Part shown: piece by piece, positions 12,264-26,048 of the stretch | Layout: each line of letters starts with the position of its first letter | How positions within the stretch are numbered: position 1 is the first letter of the stretch | Source: Poronia punctata | Taxonomy: Eukaryota > Ascomycota > Sordariomycetes > Xylariales > Xylariaceae | Assembly: GCA_022579005.1 (NCBI GenBank) | Contig: MU401496.1 | Coordinates: forward strand, 148,703 to 212,702 | Reading direction: 5' to 3' | Length of the DNA stretch: 64,000 nt | The notes under the pieces: generated by a model | Seen by the model: the letters and a program-made list of their open reading frames with translations, nothing else | The model's database searches: none | What the model was told of the DNA's origin: nothing | Position numbers and translations under genes: made by a program

Positions 12264-12281
12264 CCAGGGGAGACCCCCTGG
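12264..12281. repeat. GC-rich perfect palindrome
   Basis: CCAGGGG and CCCCTGG face each other across a four-base loop, exactly at the right edge of the minisatellite. It is followed by a C run and by CTACCTACAG repeats at about 12325-12350. Its function is unknown. Confidence 0.7.
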
Positions 12282-12406
12282 ACCCCCCTTCGCCTGCCGC
12301 GGGCTTTCTCTGCCTGCGGCGCTAGGGCTACCTACAGCTACCTACAGCTACCTTCGGCCAGTGTAAAGAGGACAGTGTTTATCGTTATTATTACCCCCCT
12401 ATCTAA

Positions 12407-12441
12407 CCAATAAGAGGTCTGCGCCGTTCGTTTTGACCAAT
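12407..12441 (+). promoter_or_regulatory. Two CCAAT boxes upstream of GRC3
   Basis: CCAAT occurs at 12407-12411 and again at 12437-12441, 30 bp apart and in the same orientation. A TATA-like TTATATATAG lies at about 12508. Both lie within 230 bp of the GRC3 ATG. CCAAT boxes are bound by the HAP/CBC complex in fungi; use here is inferred. Confidence 0.45.
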
Positions 12442-12527
12442 CAGAAGACCGGATAAAAACGACGCTAAAAGTTTAAAAATTTCATCAACCTCCCCCCTGT
12501 ACCCACTTATATATAGAAATTAGAATC

Positions 12528-12608
12528 AAGCTTGCTTTCTCACAACCTCAATCCCAAGACCAAGCAAGCTTTTAGGTCTTAAAATTGAAGTTATGAGAAA
12601 GCAAGCTT
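12528..12608 (+). repeat. 25-bp inverted repeat in GRC3 leader
   Basis: The arm AAGCTTGCTTTCTCACAACC... (12528-12552) is matched in reverse complement by 12584-12608 with two mismatches; the loop is 31 bases. It lies downstream of the TATA-like element and ends 26 bases before the GRC3 ATG, so it would fold in the 5' untranslated RNA if transcription starts nearby. Confidence 0.7.
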
Positions 12609-12634
12609 TCCGATAATAAATTTAGGCCAAAATT

Positions 12635-15104
12635 ATGTCCACTAGTAAAAAGAGAAAGCTGCCCAAGACAGAAGAATCGCCACAACGTAGGTCTATCAGC
12701 GTCCACTTATGGTGATTTGCCCACTTGCTAATATTGTAGGCAGCTATGAGTGCATTTGCCCTTCGGCAGAAGCTCTTGGGGCAGAAGTCTCAACTTGCCC
12801 CTCCAAATAATGAGACGCCCGCATCAGAGAGTCCCCTTCCCGAAGCAGGCTCAACTGATGGCAGCAATGTGAAATCCGGCCCGGGGAAGAGGTCGAAAAG
12901 AAAGAAGACGACAAACGAGAGCGTCACCAAGGAGCGGAACGATATCTCTTCTAATCCCGGATTGCCCGAGCCACCTGTAACTCGGGCCGCTGGTGGATCA
13001 AGGGATTCATCCCCCTTCTCAATAGAGGATGTACAGGATGATGATGATGATAGGCCTCCAGCCCGTACTCCAACCCAGCCAGTAGAATACTCCTACTTCT
13101 GGCCGGCAAAACGTAATTTCCACAGGAGCAACAATGGTGTTTTACGACTGAAACTCGAGGATGGAGAGGTGAGCCGAATTGTTCAGATGCAGGAAAGAGT
13201 ATCGGCGTTAACATACTGCCTTGCAGCGATTAGTGATACTCGGGACCTACGGCTTCCGTGTGCATTCCGGCGAAGTGACCATATATGGTGCAAGTTTCAA
13301 GGCCTCGAGTCATATCTACTGGGTCCACGCGCCACAATCTCATGCCCTCCCGGCTATTCGATGTGCAGATGACGCTAAACTAGACCTCCTCCCATATCCT
13401 AGCGCCAAGGAGTTGAAGTCTTTGGGAAAACTTTCCCCTTTATTTCGAAAGTTATGGTGGGAGAGTCCGAGTCCAACGGCTCGAGACCAATCATCTTCAT
13501 CTGGTGACACATTTGGAATTGTAAGTCTCCATGGTCCCGGCTCATCGTGCAAGATTACTGATTTCCGAAAGCTTTATACGTCCGAGGACGGACCCAAGAA
13601 GGCTATTCTCCAAGATCTCAAGCCACCTTGGGACTGGAATCGTGAACTATGGGAATTTGTTCCTTCCAAGGACTCCAGGCCTTCCTCTGTCATGATCACG
13701 GGCCCTAAATCGTCTGGGAAATCTACGTTTGGAAAACTCCTGCTGAACCGTTTATTAACAAGGGCGCCGCCTAGCACCGAAAGGAAAAGCCAGGTCGGGG
13801 TGGCTGTTCTTGACCTCGACCCAGGACAGCCCGAGTATTGCATGCCAGGTCATGTCGCACTTGTTTTGATAACTAAACCAGTGTTGTCTCCCTCGTTCTG
13901 TCGACCTGTGGATATTCCCGGTATCCGCACGGTTCGGTCTCATGCCCTGGCTTCGCTTTCGCCAGCATCAGACCCGTCTCTTTACATTGAGATGGCCGTT
14001 GACCTCGTGACCCATTATCGCAATACTCTGGGGTCGTATCCGCTCATAATAAACACACCAGGCTGGATTCAGGGAACAGGTCTAGACTTGCTCTTGTCCC
14101 TCGTTAGGGAGCTGCGGCCTTCCGATGTGTATTACATGTCGCAGAATGGCCCGGCCGAAGCTGTGGCGGGCCTCGAAGGCGCTTGCAACACAGCCCGCTT
14201 CACGACTTTATTGTCACAGCCCGGTCAAGGCAGCTCTCGAACTGCTATCAATCTTCGTTCCATGCACACAATGGCCCACTTCCACGCAGTCCCGCCATCG
14301 CAGGAAAGGGAAGGTCTCGGCTGGTTCCAGAGGCCGCTTACTACTATGGTTCCATGGCAGGTTCGTTTCAGGGGCGATAACCGTGGGATATTTGGGGTTT
14401 TGTGCTATGATTTCCAGACCCAGCCGGACTTTGTAGCCGACGCGATCAATGGTTCTCTTCTTACTGCTGTAGAGGTCGAAAGTGCCGGGGCTTTTCGCGG
14501 CATTGGAAGCCAAATGCCGGTTAGAAACGAGGACATGGCCACCGGATCACCGATGGAAGTAGACGCCGACGATGGGGACCAAACCAAGTCGTCCTCGCTA
14601 TCTCTAGTTCAGGACGCAATCACGACCCTGACGCCGGAAGGCATACCATTTATCGATACATCACACGGATTAACTCTCGACCCGCGTTATTCTCGAAGCT
14701 TAGGGCTGGTTTTAGTCCGTGGCATCGATACTGAAAAGGGCGACCTTCATCTCCTCGGTCACGTATCGACAAGCCAAGTCGAGGATGTCAAGGCTAGGGG
14801 CGGACACATCGTTCTTGTTAGCGGCAAATTCGATCCACCCAGCTGGGCATATACCGAGGACTTCTATTTCCAGTCCAAGGGCGACGACGGTGATGTGAAT
14901 GAAGGTCTCGATTCCAACAACCAGGGAGGAACCATTTTGGCGGGGCCGGAGAGCTCGGAAATGGATGTGGACGATACTTCGTACAGTAGCGTCGGGTCCG
15001 TACCCTGGATCGAAGCCCTCTCGGCTAACCAAAAACGCGGCGTCGGTTCTAAAGTGTGGAGAGTAAGAAGGGATCTTGGACGGGGAGGCAATCCCGGGGA
15101 CTAA
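12635..15104 (+). CDS. GRC3: Polynucleotide 5'-hydroxyl kinase Grc3/Nol9 family
   Basis: Three exons: 12635-12686, 12744-13168 and 13227-15104, giving 784 residues. Introns of 57 and 58 bp keep the frame; the second join reads DGE|RLVILGTYG, as expected for the family. Grc3 phosphorylates RNA 5'-hydroxyl ends and, with Las1, processes ITS2 of pre-rRNA in the nucleolus. Visible motifs: Walker A GPKSSGKST, the base-binding and Walker B-like VAVLDLDPGQPEY typical of Clp1/Grc3 kinases, and LIINTPGWIQGTGLDLL, which carries the lid-region chemistry. The N-terminus is basic (KKRKLPK, KRSKRKK), fitting nucleolar import. The C-terminal half includes acidic spacers. Length is usual for filamentous fungi. 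It is regulated, if at all, from a promoter squeezed between the minisatellite and the hairpin leader. RPA34, the neighbour across the repeat, also acts in ribosome synthesis. Confidence 0.9.
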
Positions 15105-15860
15105 GGGTGGAAGCGGAAGGGTATAAACGGCTGTAATCGGTCACACCAGCCGATAATCGGTCCACACTTCGGCCATGGTATCCTTTGCCTATTGGGATTA
15201 GACTAGGCCTGGCCGAATGAAGACCCTGGTGAGGAACCGTCCCCTTGACAGTCTTGACATACCCTGTATCTACCTACTTTTGCATCCTCCGCATATTCCC
15301 CCGCACCTACGAATAACGTTATGTGCCGCCCTTGAAGCTGAAATCAAGGGTGAACCAACAACCGAGTAAATAAAGCTATCAGAAGGTGGACACCAGGTCT
15401 CTCAATAACCTGGTCCGCATGGCCAGGGTTTGTCTACGTCCCCACATGTACCCGCTTTGTCATGGGTTGCTCATCAACTCCGATTCTGAAACGGCTCTCG
15501 CCAGATACATATGACTGGAGGAAGTACATCACACCACGAGATAAACACGGTGGTATGGTGACGCATCAAATACTTAGTAAAAAGGTCACTTCACCTCGGG
15601 TGTGACCTCATGTTATTATTAAGCAGAGACACGTTCTCGGCGACTGCATGCCCCTCTGATTCCCAACCATTTAATAATACTCGTATGCAGAATGAATGAG
15701 AAGACGTGATTGATAGATCCATGTGTATAAACATGTCACGCCGCTATCAACTATGGTCGGTCGGGTAGTCCCGTCTATGCCCAGACTTTATATCTCTCCC
15801 ACTTTTTATATCTCCGAGCTTCCCGTCGATGCCGGCTTTGCCCCTCGCACTAAATAAGTT
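15105..15860. other. Intergenic, no gene seen
   Basis: Region between the GRC3 stop and the monooxygenase start. No coding or RNA feature is recognised. Confidence 0.6.
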
Positions 15861-18680
<2,820 letters not shown>

Positions 18681-19182
18681 GATGCGGTGGTTGGAGTGGG
18701 AAATGCGGAGATCATCTCGTTGATGAATTCGTTATTTTATGACCAATATCAACAAAGTCAAACGGGGTTGACTTCATTTACTTGGTCATACTTCTGGCTC
18801 ATATTACTGTCTCACCGCAAAACAAAATAGGTTGCCTTATTCCCTGAATTTGTGAAGCACCCTATAATTTGAAACTGCCTCCTGATACCTAAAGCACCTA
18901 CTTTACCTAGGTACTTACTCACCGAGGTAGACAGTGTTGCGATACCGGTCCCGGCCGCTTGGGCCCATCCCTCTAACGGCCGTGTCAACAACCTAATCCA
19001 ATACAAACGGCGACATAGTACCTACCTCTTACTTACTTACCTCCTTGCCAAGTAGTATTTAGAAATCGGGGAAATCCGCGATAGGTAAGGTAATACGCAT
19101 AAAAATACTAAACACGATTACCAACATCCATAAGAAGTCCCAAAAAGAAACATTGTTATCCTCGTGGATGTTTTGCTTTATC
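18681..19182. other. Intergenic, no gene seen
   Basis: Between the monooxygenase stop and the tRNA. No coding feature is recognised. Confidence 0.6.
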
Positions 19183-19254
19183 TGCTGTAGCGGCGAATCG
19201 AACGCCGGTCTCAAGCTTGGGAAGCTAGAATGATAACCACTACACTACTACAGC
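19183..19254 (-). tRNA. tRNA-Gly(CCC): tRNA-Gly, anticodon CCC
   Basis: This is a 72-base intronless cloverleaf on the minus strand. The acceptor stem GCTGTAG pairs fully with CTACAGC, followed by discriminator A. The D arm contains GTAGTGG, and the T arm is CGGCG-TTCGATT-CGCCG. The anticodon loop TTCCCAA gives CCC, decoding GGG. The anticodon stem CTAGC/GCTTG has one T-T mismatch at its second pair. Box A and box B promoter sequences are internal (GTGTAGTGG and GTTCGATTC). An isolated tRNA gene with no neighbours of the kind. Confidence 0.88.
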
Positions 19255-20890
19255 GATGTTTCATTTGTTTCTGGAGAGATGGTCGTGTAATACGGAATAT
19301 GAAGGAAGTTGCTGGATGGTGTTTTTGGTAAGCATGCATGGATGAGGTTTCCCCGCTGTGTCGGTAGCTATCGTACATCTAGGTAATGTGGCGGTGCTAA
19401 TCGGTCAGCCACTTCCTGTTAACGCCGATAGTATGGGCTGTGGCGTGGAAAGGTTTCCCTTGACATCTTCGCTTTGATGTGAGTTGGACCTGCTTAATAG
19501 CTTCGAATGGCCAGTGATGGTTTTAGCCGGGTCACAGCCTACCTAATGTTAAGGAATAATGATAAGAAGCAAGGATATCCTTAATTGTACTAACATCCGT
19601 AGGCCCCCAAATAGGCGAATATAGGACAAGATCCCTAGAAGATTGGGGTTCGCATCCGCACTTGCCAACCACGACATGAAAGTGGTGGATGGATTTCCTA
19701 CTAATTCCATCATTACCTTACTCACTGCTTGTAGCCGATGTCAGCCGGCGTTACCTACAAGGAGAACGGAGATCCCGTGCTGTCATTTGGCAGTCCATAC
19801 TGGAAAACACGGCCGAACAGCTCAAGTCTTTACAGATTGGCAAAGTCTTTACTGTAGTGTAGGTCTACGCCGCGGAGCTCCATTTGCCAAAAACTACCTA
19901 TCTAGTATACCGTACCCCCGACCGATAACGAATAACACGTGGGTCGATCGTCGTCTTGTCTAGAAGCGGTATGCAAGGCAGTAATACGCGATGGTTGTAC
20001 TCACTGGGATTTCAGTTTGAGACTGAAAACCGCTCCGGACGTAACCGAGATTGATCGTGAGATATAGCAAGTCGGGATTACCCCATAGCACATTACAGCA
20101 TCGGCCATCCTGTCAAAACAATCTCTAAACGTTACCACGTGGTGTACAATTACTCATACCAAGGCCTTGGGGACTTTACACACAAGGGCGGGGGGCGGCG
20201 AACCGGCCGTCATCCTCGGACGTCGACGCCTTATCGGATCAACCGCGTCCAACTATTGTACCGCTTCCGCAAACCCCGTACTGGTCCCCTCCCTTCGTTC
20301 TGTCACAGGATCTGGAGGGGTGACGGTGGCATGTGGCTAAACAAATTAGGCACAAGTAATTATTTTACTTCCATTGTAGGGCTGGGACAGGCAAAGATGA
20401 AACGGATGACAAAGGGGAACTGGCTTTTCTTATGTTTCTCGTCACGGACTGAATCAATCACTTTTCCCATCGTACGAGGGTCCTGCTCATTCACATGACA
20501 ACAGCTATTTATACGGCCGTAGATGGAGTTGAGAATATAGATTCTACAGTAGATGGTAGGACCATATACCGGAATGTTTTCTTAATGAGGGTTCGGTTTT
20601 AGTCCTTGTGGGACAAGGTGAAGCTGTTACCTGGGATGGCGACACAGATAGTCTTCATTACCTATATCGGCTTTAGTTGCCAGTACGTCTTCTATACCAG
20701 TATGGCCGTAATATCCTTTTTCCCCCCTTGAATTCAAAATGTGGGCGACAATACGATATAAAGCGGCTCAACACCGGTTTCCCGAGTATCAGTCCGGGAA
20801 CCCATCCATCAAGATACATCAGTTTTCCGAAACTTACCTCCACACACATCCGTCAAACATAGCTTCTAGGCTTTCATCACATTAGCGACA
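19255..20890. other. Intergenic, no gene seen
   Basis: 1.6 kb without a convincing gene. Open frames of about 106 and 119 codons (19643-19963, 20139-20498) have no start context, splice partner or protein-like pattern and are not called. Confidence 0.55.
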
Positions 20891-21801
20891 ATGATGCGCA
20901 TCCTCGGAATCATCCTCGCACTCGCATATCTGAGCTGCGCCGACAACGACCTCGAGGAGGTCATCAGCCTATACACCACCCACAACGCCACCATCATCAA
21001 AGCCTCAGCCACTCTCACCCTCCCCGTTGCCCCCGAAGTCATAACGGGTGCTCTAGCCCTCTGGAGCGGGATCCTGCTAGACAAGGACTTTATCCAAGGC
21101 GTATCTGAGAATTCGCCCGACGGCTTGGGTTATTGTACCGGTCTCGGAGGTAACTGGTGCAATATCCCCTACGCACTAACGCCGAATATCACCTCTGGGG
21201 AGCCGATTGTTGCGCCTGCAGGGATGAAAGTCAGGACCGAGTGTAGGATAACCTACCTTCTACCCTTTAGTCGTACATATATATAAGGTATATCGGTGTA
21301 TCGAGCTAGCAGCTAATAAAAAAGATGGGCAGATGTGTTTAATCCGGTAACGACAATGTGGGATCAAACGATTTTCGTAAACGGCTTTTTGACCTCTAAT
21401 ATTTCTACTAGTGAGAAAAGCATCCACCCTTTTCTGGGGTTTTTTTTTTCGAAAAAGATCGAACTGACGTTCAAAACAGGTAAAGGACAGAAAGGCAATG
21501 TCTTTTACATTTCCATGGAGTGTGCAGGCGGTATATGTCCACCTGCCCCAGCTCATAGTGAGAAGCCAGCCCCCTTTTCTCTCTCCCATGTTAAAAAGGC
21601 TAACGCCGAACATCGATAGCATGGGAAGATATCTCCATCACGCTGAATAAAGCGAACCCGGCTTTCGACCGGGGGTGGAATTGGAGCCACGGCGCGACTG
21701 GTGGGAAGATGTCTTCTCCGGATGGTGGGAGGACTTGGTCGCTTTCTACGCTTCATGTTCCGACTACGCCTATCTCGTTACCTGGTCATACTCGTAGCTA
21801 A
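20891..21801 (+). CDS. Small secreted protein of unknown function
   Basis: Four exons: 20891-21242, 21333-21410, 21480-21557 and 21620-21801, giving 229 residues. All four exons end or begin in phase 1, which makes the model firm. Residues 1-17 (MMRILGIILALAYLSCA) are a signal peptide. The mature part has SGILLDKDFIQGV, GLGYCTGLGGNWCNI, TTMWDQTIFVNG, GNVFYISMECAGGICPP and SWSHGATGG-like stretches; paired cysteines suggest disulfides. The beta-rich pattern of alternating Trp, Gly and Thr recalls concanavalin A-like folds, as found in G1 peptidases and glycan-binding proteins, but I see no catalytic signature and do not name a family. Three short exons in a row are typical of fungal secreted proteins. 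Role: extracellular, unknown; an effector or wall-associated protein is possible. Confidence 0.72.
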
Positions 21802-22919
21802 GGGGGAATGTTCTGGATGGGGTGGTTAAAAGTTGGTTTACCTACACAATTTGCATTTGTTAGCTTGTGAGGGGTCCAGCCAGATATTGTCAGGAAATAC
21901 ACCTCAACGTGTACTTGACGCTGAAAAAAATGTAATGGGAATATGATAGCTTTGGAACGCGCGGGAACATGTCTGATAATGTACGCGTCCTCAACTTTGT
22001 CATACATGTAGCAAACTGCCAAACTGGCAAATGCGGAGAAGAGAGAGACTTCCCCGGATTTCACAGACCTGGGGTGGAGTAGGAGTTGTACACAGTACAA
22101 TGTAATATATACTGTACGTGTCATATCATGTCGCGGTAGGAAGTAGCAACTGTATGCTCGTACACGTAACTGTACGTGTATATGCATCGTACCTAAGGTA
22201 AAGTAGGTATCTAGAAGTAAGGAGATTTTCCATTCCCTTATATCTTTGTGGTCAATGGTAGTCCAATGTTTCCAGGCTCTGGACCTTATATCGCCTGCTT
22301 CCCAGTTCCAACGGCACGGGATTAGGGAAAGCAGGCTAACCTGATTCCATGCACGATGTATCGGTGTTCCACAGGTCTAACAAATTCCACGTATCAAAAA
22401 CTTCAACCATCTACGAGTAGGTTACTCGTATGCAAGATCGTTGCCTTCTCCAATTTTCCGCAAACCCATACACTTGCTACCCCGAAAGCCAGCAAGAGAA
22501 AAAAGGTATGCGGGGAAAAGACGTCGGAAATATCACCAAGCTTTCTCGCACCTCATTATACCGAACTAACCTAGCCATGCCTTGCTCCGTAATCCGTATC
22601 TGCCATGGCATCTTATACCTACAAGGTTAATAGACCCATTATGAGGCTATTAGGCTAAATGATAAACCCCTGCATCTGGACTGAGTTCCAAGCCCCTGGA
22701 AAGGATGTGCGGGTATATGATCCGCTGCTGTGCCGATCTGGGGAATTCGCATAGGACATGGGCCCCCCCATGGGGTTTGTGGGGAGAAAGGTGAAGCGAA
22801 ATGGAAGGATCATGTGTTATAAGTAAACACACCGGTCTCCCTCACACCTCTTTCCCCATTTCAAGGCCAGATTATCTCAACTCACCATCCCCATCGAAAA
22901 AGTGTTGCAGGGGGGAAAC
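21802..22919. other. Intergenic, no gene seen
   Basis: Between the secreted protein and the alpha-glucuronidase. No recognised feature; the last 150 bases would be the glucuronidase promoter and leader. Confidence 0.6.
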
Positions 22920-25507
22920 ATGCGTGGGCTTTGGTTTCTGGCTTCTCTTAGCCTTAGCTTCGGCTTAGCTGTTGCAGAAGACGGCTCGCAGGCATGGTTG
23001 AGATATGCGCGGTTACCGGAACCCGTGATTAAACACGCCGATGTCCCGTTGCGTATCACGGCCTTGAGCAAGGATGAATCGAGTCCCGTGTACACTGCCG
23101 GCTTGGAACTGCAAAAAGGGCTCAAGGGGGTTCTAGGGAAGGATGCCGTCATCACTCACGGAAAGGGTTGTAAAAGCAAGGACAAACATGGATCGATCCT
23201 AGTAGGAACCGTCGAAGCCCATGGCGAGAAAGACATCCCCGAGCTTGACGAAGATGGCTTCTGGCTCGACACTCGGGGCAAGAATGTCCAAATTCTGGGA
23301 CAGAATGAAGGCGGCGCGTTATATGGCGCCTTTGAATACCTGTCCATGGTTGCGCAGGGAAACTTTACGCCAGTTGCATATGCGTCGAGTCCGAGCGCGC
23401 CGATCCGCTGGGTTAATCAGTGGGATAACATGGATGGCACGATTGAGCGCGGATACGCCGGCCTATCGATATTCTTCAAAGACGGCGGTGTCGTGAGGAA
23501 CATGACGCGCGTGGCCGAATACGCCCGACTGCTAGCATCCATCCGCGTCAACGCCGTCGTAGTGAATAACGTCAATGCCAATGCTACCCTATTGAGCGAT
23601 GCGAATCTGGAAGGTCTGGGTCGTATCGCCGATGCCATGAGGCCATGGGGCGTGCAGGTGGGCATATCTCTCAACTTCGCCTCGCCGCAGACCTTTGGCG
23701 GTCTATCGACCTTTGACCCGCTGGACGAGTCCGTAATATCGTGGTGGACCGACATCACAAACAAGATATACAAGCACGTACCAGACATGGCCGGCTACCT
23801 CGTCAAAGCCAACAGCGAGGGTCAGCCCGGTCCGCTCACATATAACCGCACCCTAGCCGAAGGAGCCAATCTCTTCGCCCGCGCCATCAAGCCGCACGGC
23901 GGTATCGTCATGTTCCGCGCTTTTGTATACGACAGCAAGAACCTGCGGGAAGAAAACTGGAAAGACGACCGGGCAAACGCTGCCGTGGATTTCTTCCGCG
24001 ATCTAGACGGTCATTTCGACGATAATGTCGTCGTGCAGGTGAAATACGGACCTATCGATTTCCAGGTGCGCGAGCCTGTTTCGCCGCTCTTTGCCCATCT
24101 GAGAGACACGGCTTCGGTTATGGAATTGCAGGTTACGCAGGAGTATATGGGCCAGCAGTGCCATCTTGTCTATCTCCCGCCCTTGTGGAAGACGATATTG
24201 GATTTTGATTTACGTGTTGACGATGAGAGGGCTCTTGTGGGAAGCGATATCCTCACCGGCAAGACGTTTAACAAGTCGTTGTCTGGTTATGCGGCTGTCG
24301 TGAACGTGGGACTTAACGCCACGTGGCTTGGTACGCATCTCGCCATGTCGAATCTGTACGCTTATGGCCGGTTGGCCTGGGATCCTACTGCGGATGAGGT
24401 TTCCATCTTGGAAGATTGGACGCGTCTTACATTCGGTCTGGATAAGAACGTCATCGATACTATCACGGAGCTGTCGATGGAATCGTGGCCTGCGTATGAA
24501 AACTACACGGGCAATCTCGGCATGCAGACGCTGACAGACATTACATACAACCACTACGGCCCCAACCCGCAGTAAGTGACACACCCCCCCTTTTCAACCT
24601 CGCCCAGCGACGCGAAGTTGCTAACAATCATGATCCAGATCAATGGACAACAACCCCTGGGGCCAATGGACCCGCGTCGACACCAACGGCATCGGCATGG
24701 ACCGCACCGTATCCAACGGCACCGGTTACTCTGGCCAGTACCCGGCCTCGGTCGCCTCACAATACGAAGCCATACACTCCACCCCCGACGACTTACTCCT
24801 CTGGTTCCACCACGTCCCCTGGACACACGTCCTAAAAACCGGCCAAACCGTGATCCAACACGTCTATAACGCCCATTACCACGGTGCCGCAACGGCCTCA
24901 TCCTTCCCCTCCCGATGGCAGACCCTCGCCCCTTACATGGATAAACAACGATTCGAAGAGATGTTATTCCGACTCGAATACCAAGCCGGCCACGCCATCG
25001 TCTGGCGCGACAACATCGCCCAATTCTACCACAACGTAACCGGGATCCAAGATTCCGAAACACGAGTCCTAAACCATCCCTGGCGCATCGAGGCAGAAGA
25101 CATGGACAAACTCCACAATTACAAAATCACAGCCGTCAACCCCTTCCAAGCCGCGTCCAATTTCCACGTCGTCCAAACGACCGATAACTCGACCGCCGCA
25201 TACGTCGAGACGAAAATCCCTTATCCGACGGGTCTATACGATGTCGCGGTCGCTTATTACGATTTATACGAAGGCGAGGCCCACTACGAGGCTTTCATCA
25301 ACGGAGAAAGTCTGGGAAGTTGGAAGGGCGATTTGGAACATAGGTTGGGATATACGCTTACCAGGGGAATTGATGCCCATTCGGCTACGAGGGTCACGTT
25401 TAAAGGGGTCAGGATCGAAAAGGGGGATATCTTGAGGATTGAGACGGTACCTCATGGGAGGGAGACGGCGCCTTTGGATTATGTGGCTTTCTTGCCCGAG
25501 GGGGTTG

Positions 25508-25515
<8 letters not shown>
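22920..25515 (+). CDS. aguA: Secreted alpha-glucuronidase, GH67
   Basis: Two exons, 22920-24571 and 24639-25515, giving 842 residues, the size of Aspergillus AguA. The 67-bp intron has the donor GTAAGT and a CTAAC branch. Residues 1-20 (MRGLWFLASLSLSFGLAVAE) form a signal peptide. GH67 enzymes remove 4-O-methyl-glucuronic acid from the non-reducing end of xylo-oligosaccharides outside the cell, aiding hemicellulose use. Family signatures: EDGSQAWLRYARLP at the mature N-terminus, IRWVNQWDNMDGTIERGYAG, KANSEGQPGP with the catalytic acid Glu, VQVKYGPIDFQVREP with the catalytic Asp, and LQVTQEYMGQQ with the catalytic Glu. The C-terminal GQWTRVDTNGIGMDRTVSNG is also characteristic. ATG 22920 is preferred because it opens the signal peptide. 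It stands alone, without other xylan enzymes nearby. Confidence 0.93.

Positions 25516-25534
<19 letters not shown>
25509..25534. repeat. (ATTG)n microsatellite
   Basis: About six ATTG/GATT units starting in the last codons of the alpha-glucuronidase gene and running into its 3' flank, so repeat slippage could alter the C-terminus. Confidence 0.8.
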
Positions 25535-25538
<4 letters not shown>

Positions 25539-26048
25539 CCTAATGAGAGATTGGGTAAGGGGATGGATGGTGTGAACAAATGAAAAATTGAAAAGAAATC
25601 AGGAGATGGAGTACATCTAGGAGCAGGTTATGAAGTAATAAAATAACGTCACTCCTGAGTCCTCACAAATAAGTACAAAGTATGGATGAATGAGTCTTGC
25701 TTGACATCTAATCATCTACGTAACCATAGGTAGGTAATTAACAGATACCCCGTACTTTAGTTACGATCTGACACATTCCAACCCATTTTCGTTTTGCTTA
25801 ATATCTATATCTATAGCCCCTTTGAATAATAGAGCGAGTCTGTCTACCTAGGAGGTATCTATCTTGATATCTCGTACCTAACCTATTGATATCTGATCAA
25901 GAATAGAAAATCTGTAAAAGCCCCGTCAAAAAAATATAAAGCAAGATCGATCCCAACTTCCCCCCAGGTCCAAGAAATTCTTCCGCCAAAGCAACACCTT
26001 GGGTACCTACCTATTCAAACCCCCTAACCTAATCCCAACCCCAATTAA
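25516..26048. other. Intergenic between convergent genes
   Basis: The 3' flanks of the alpha-glucuronidase and of the DNA methyltransferase. No gene is seen. Confidence 0.6.

Noticed and set aside
19643..20498. Two open frames of 106 and 119 codons
   Set aside because: No conserved pattern, no splice partners and no promoter logic; chance frames in intergenic DNA.
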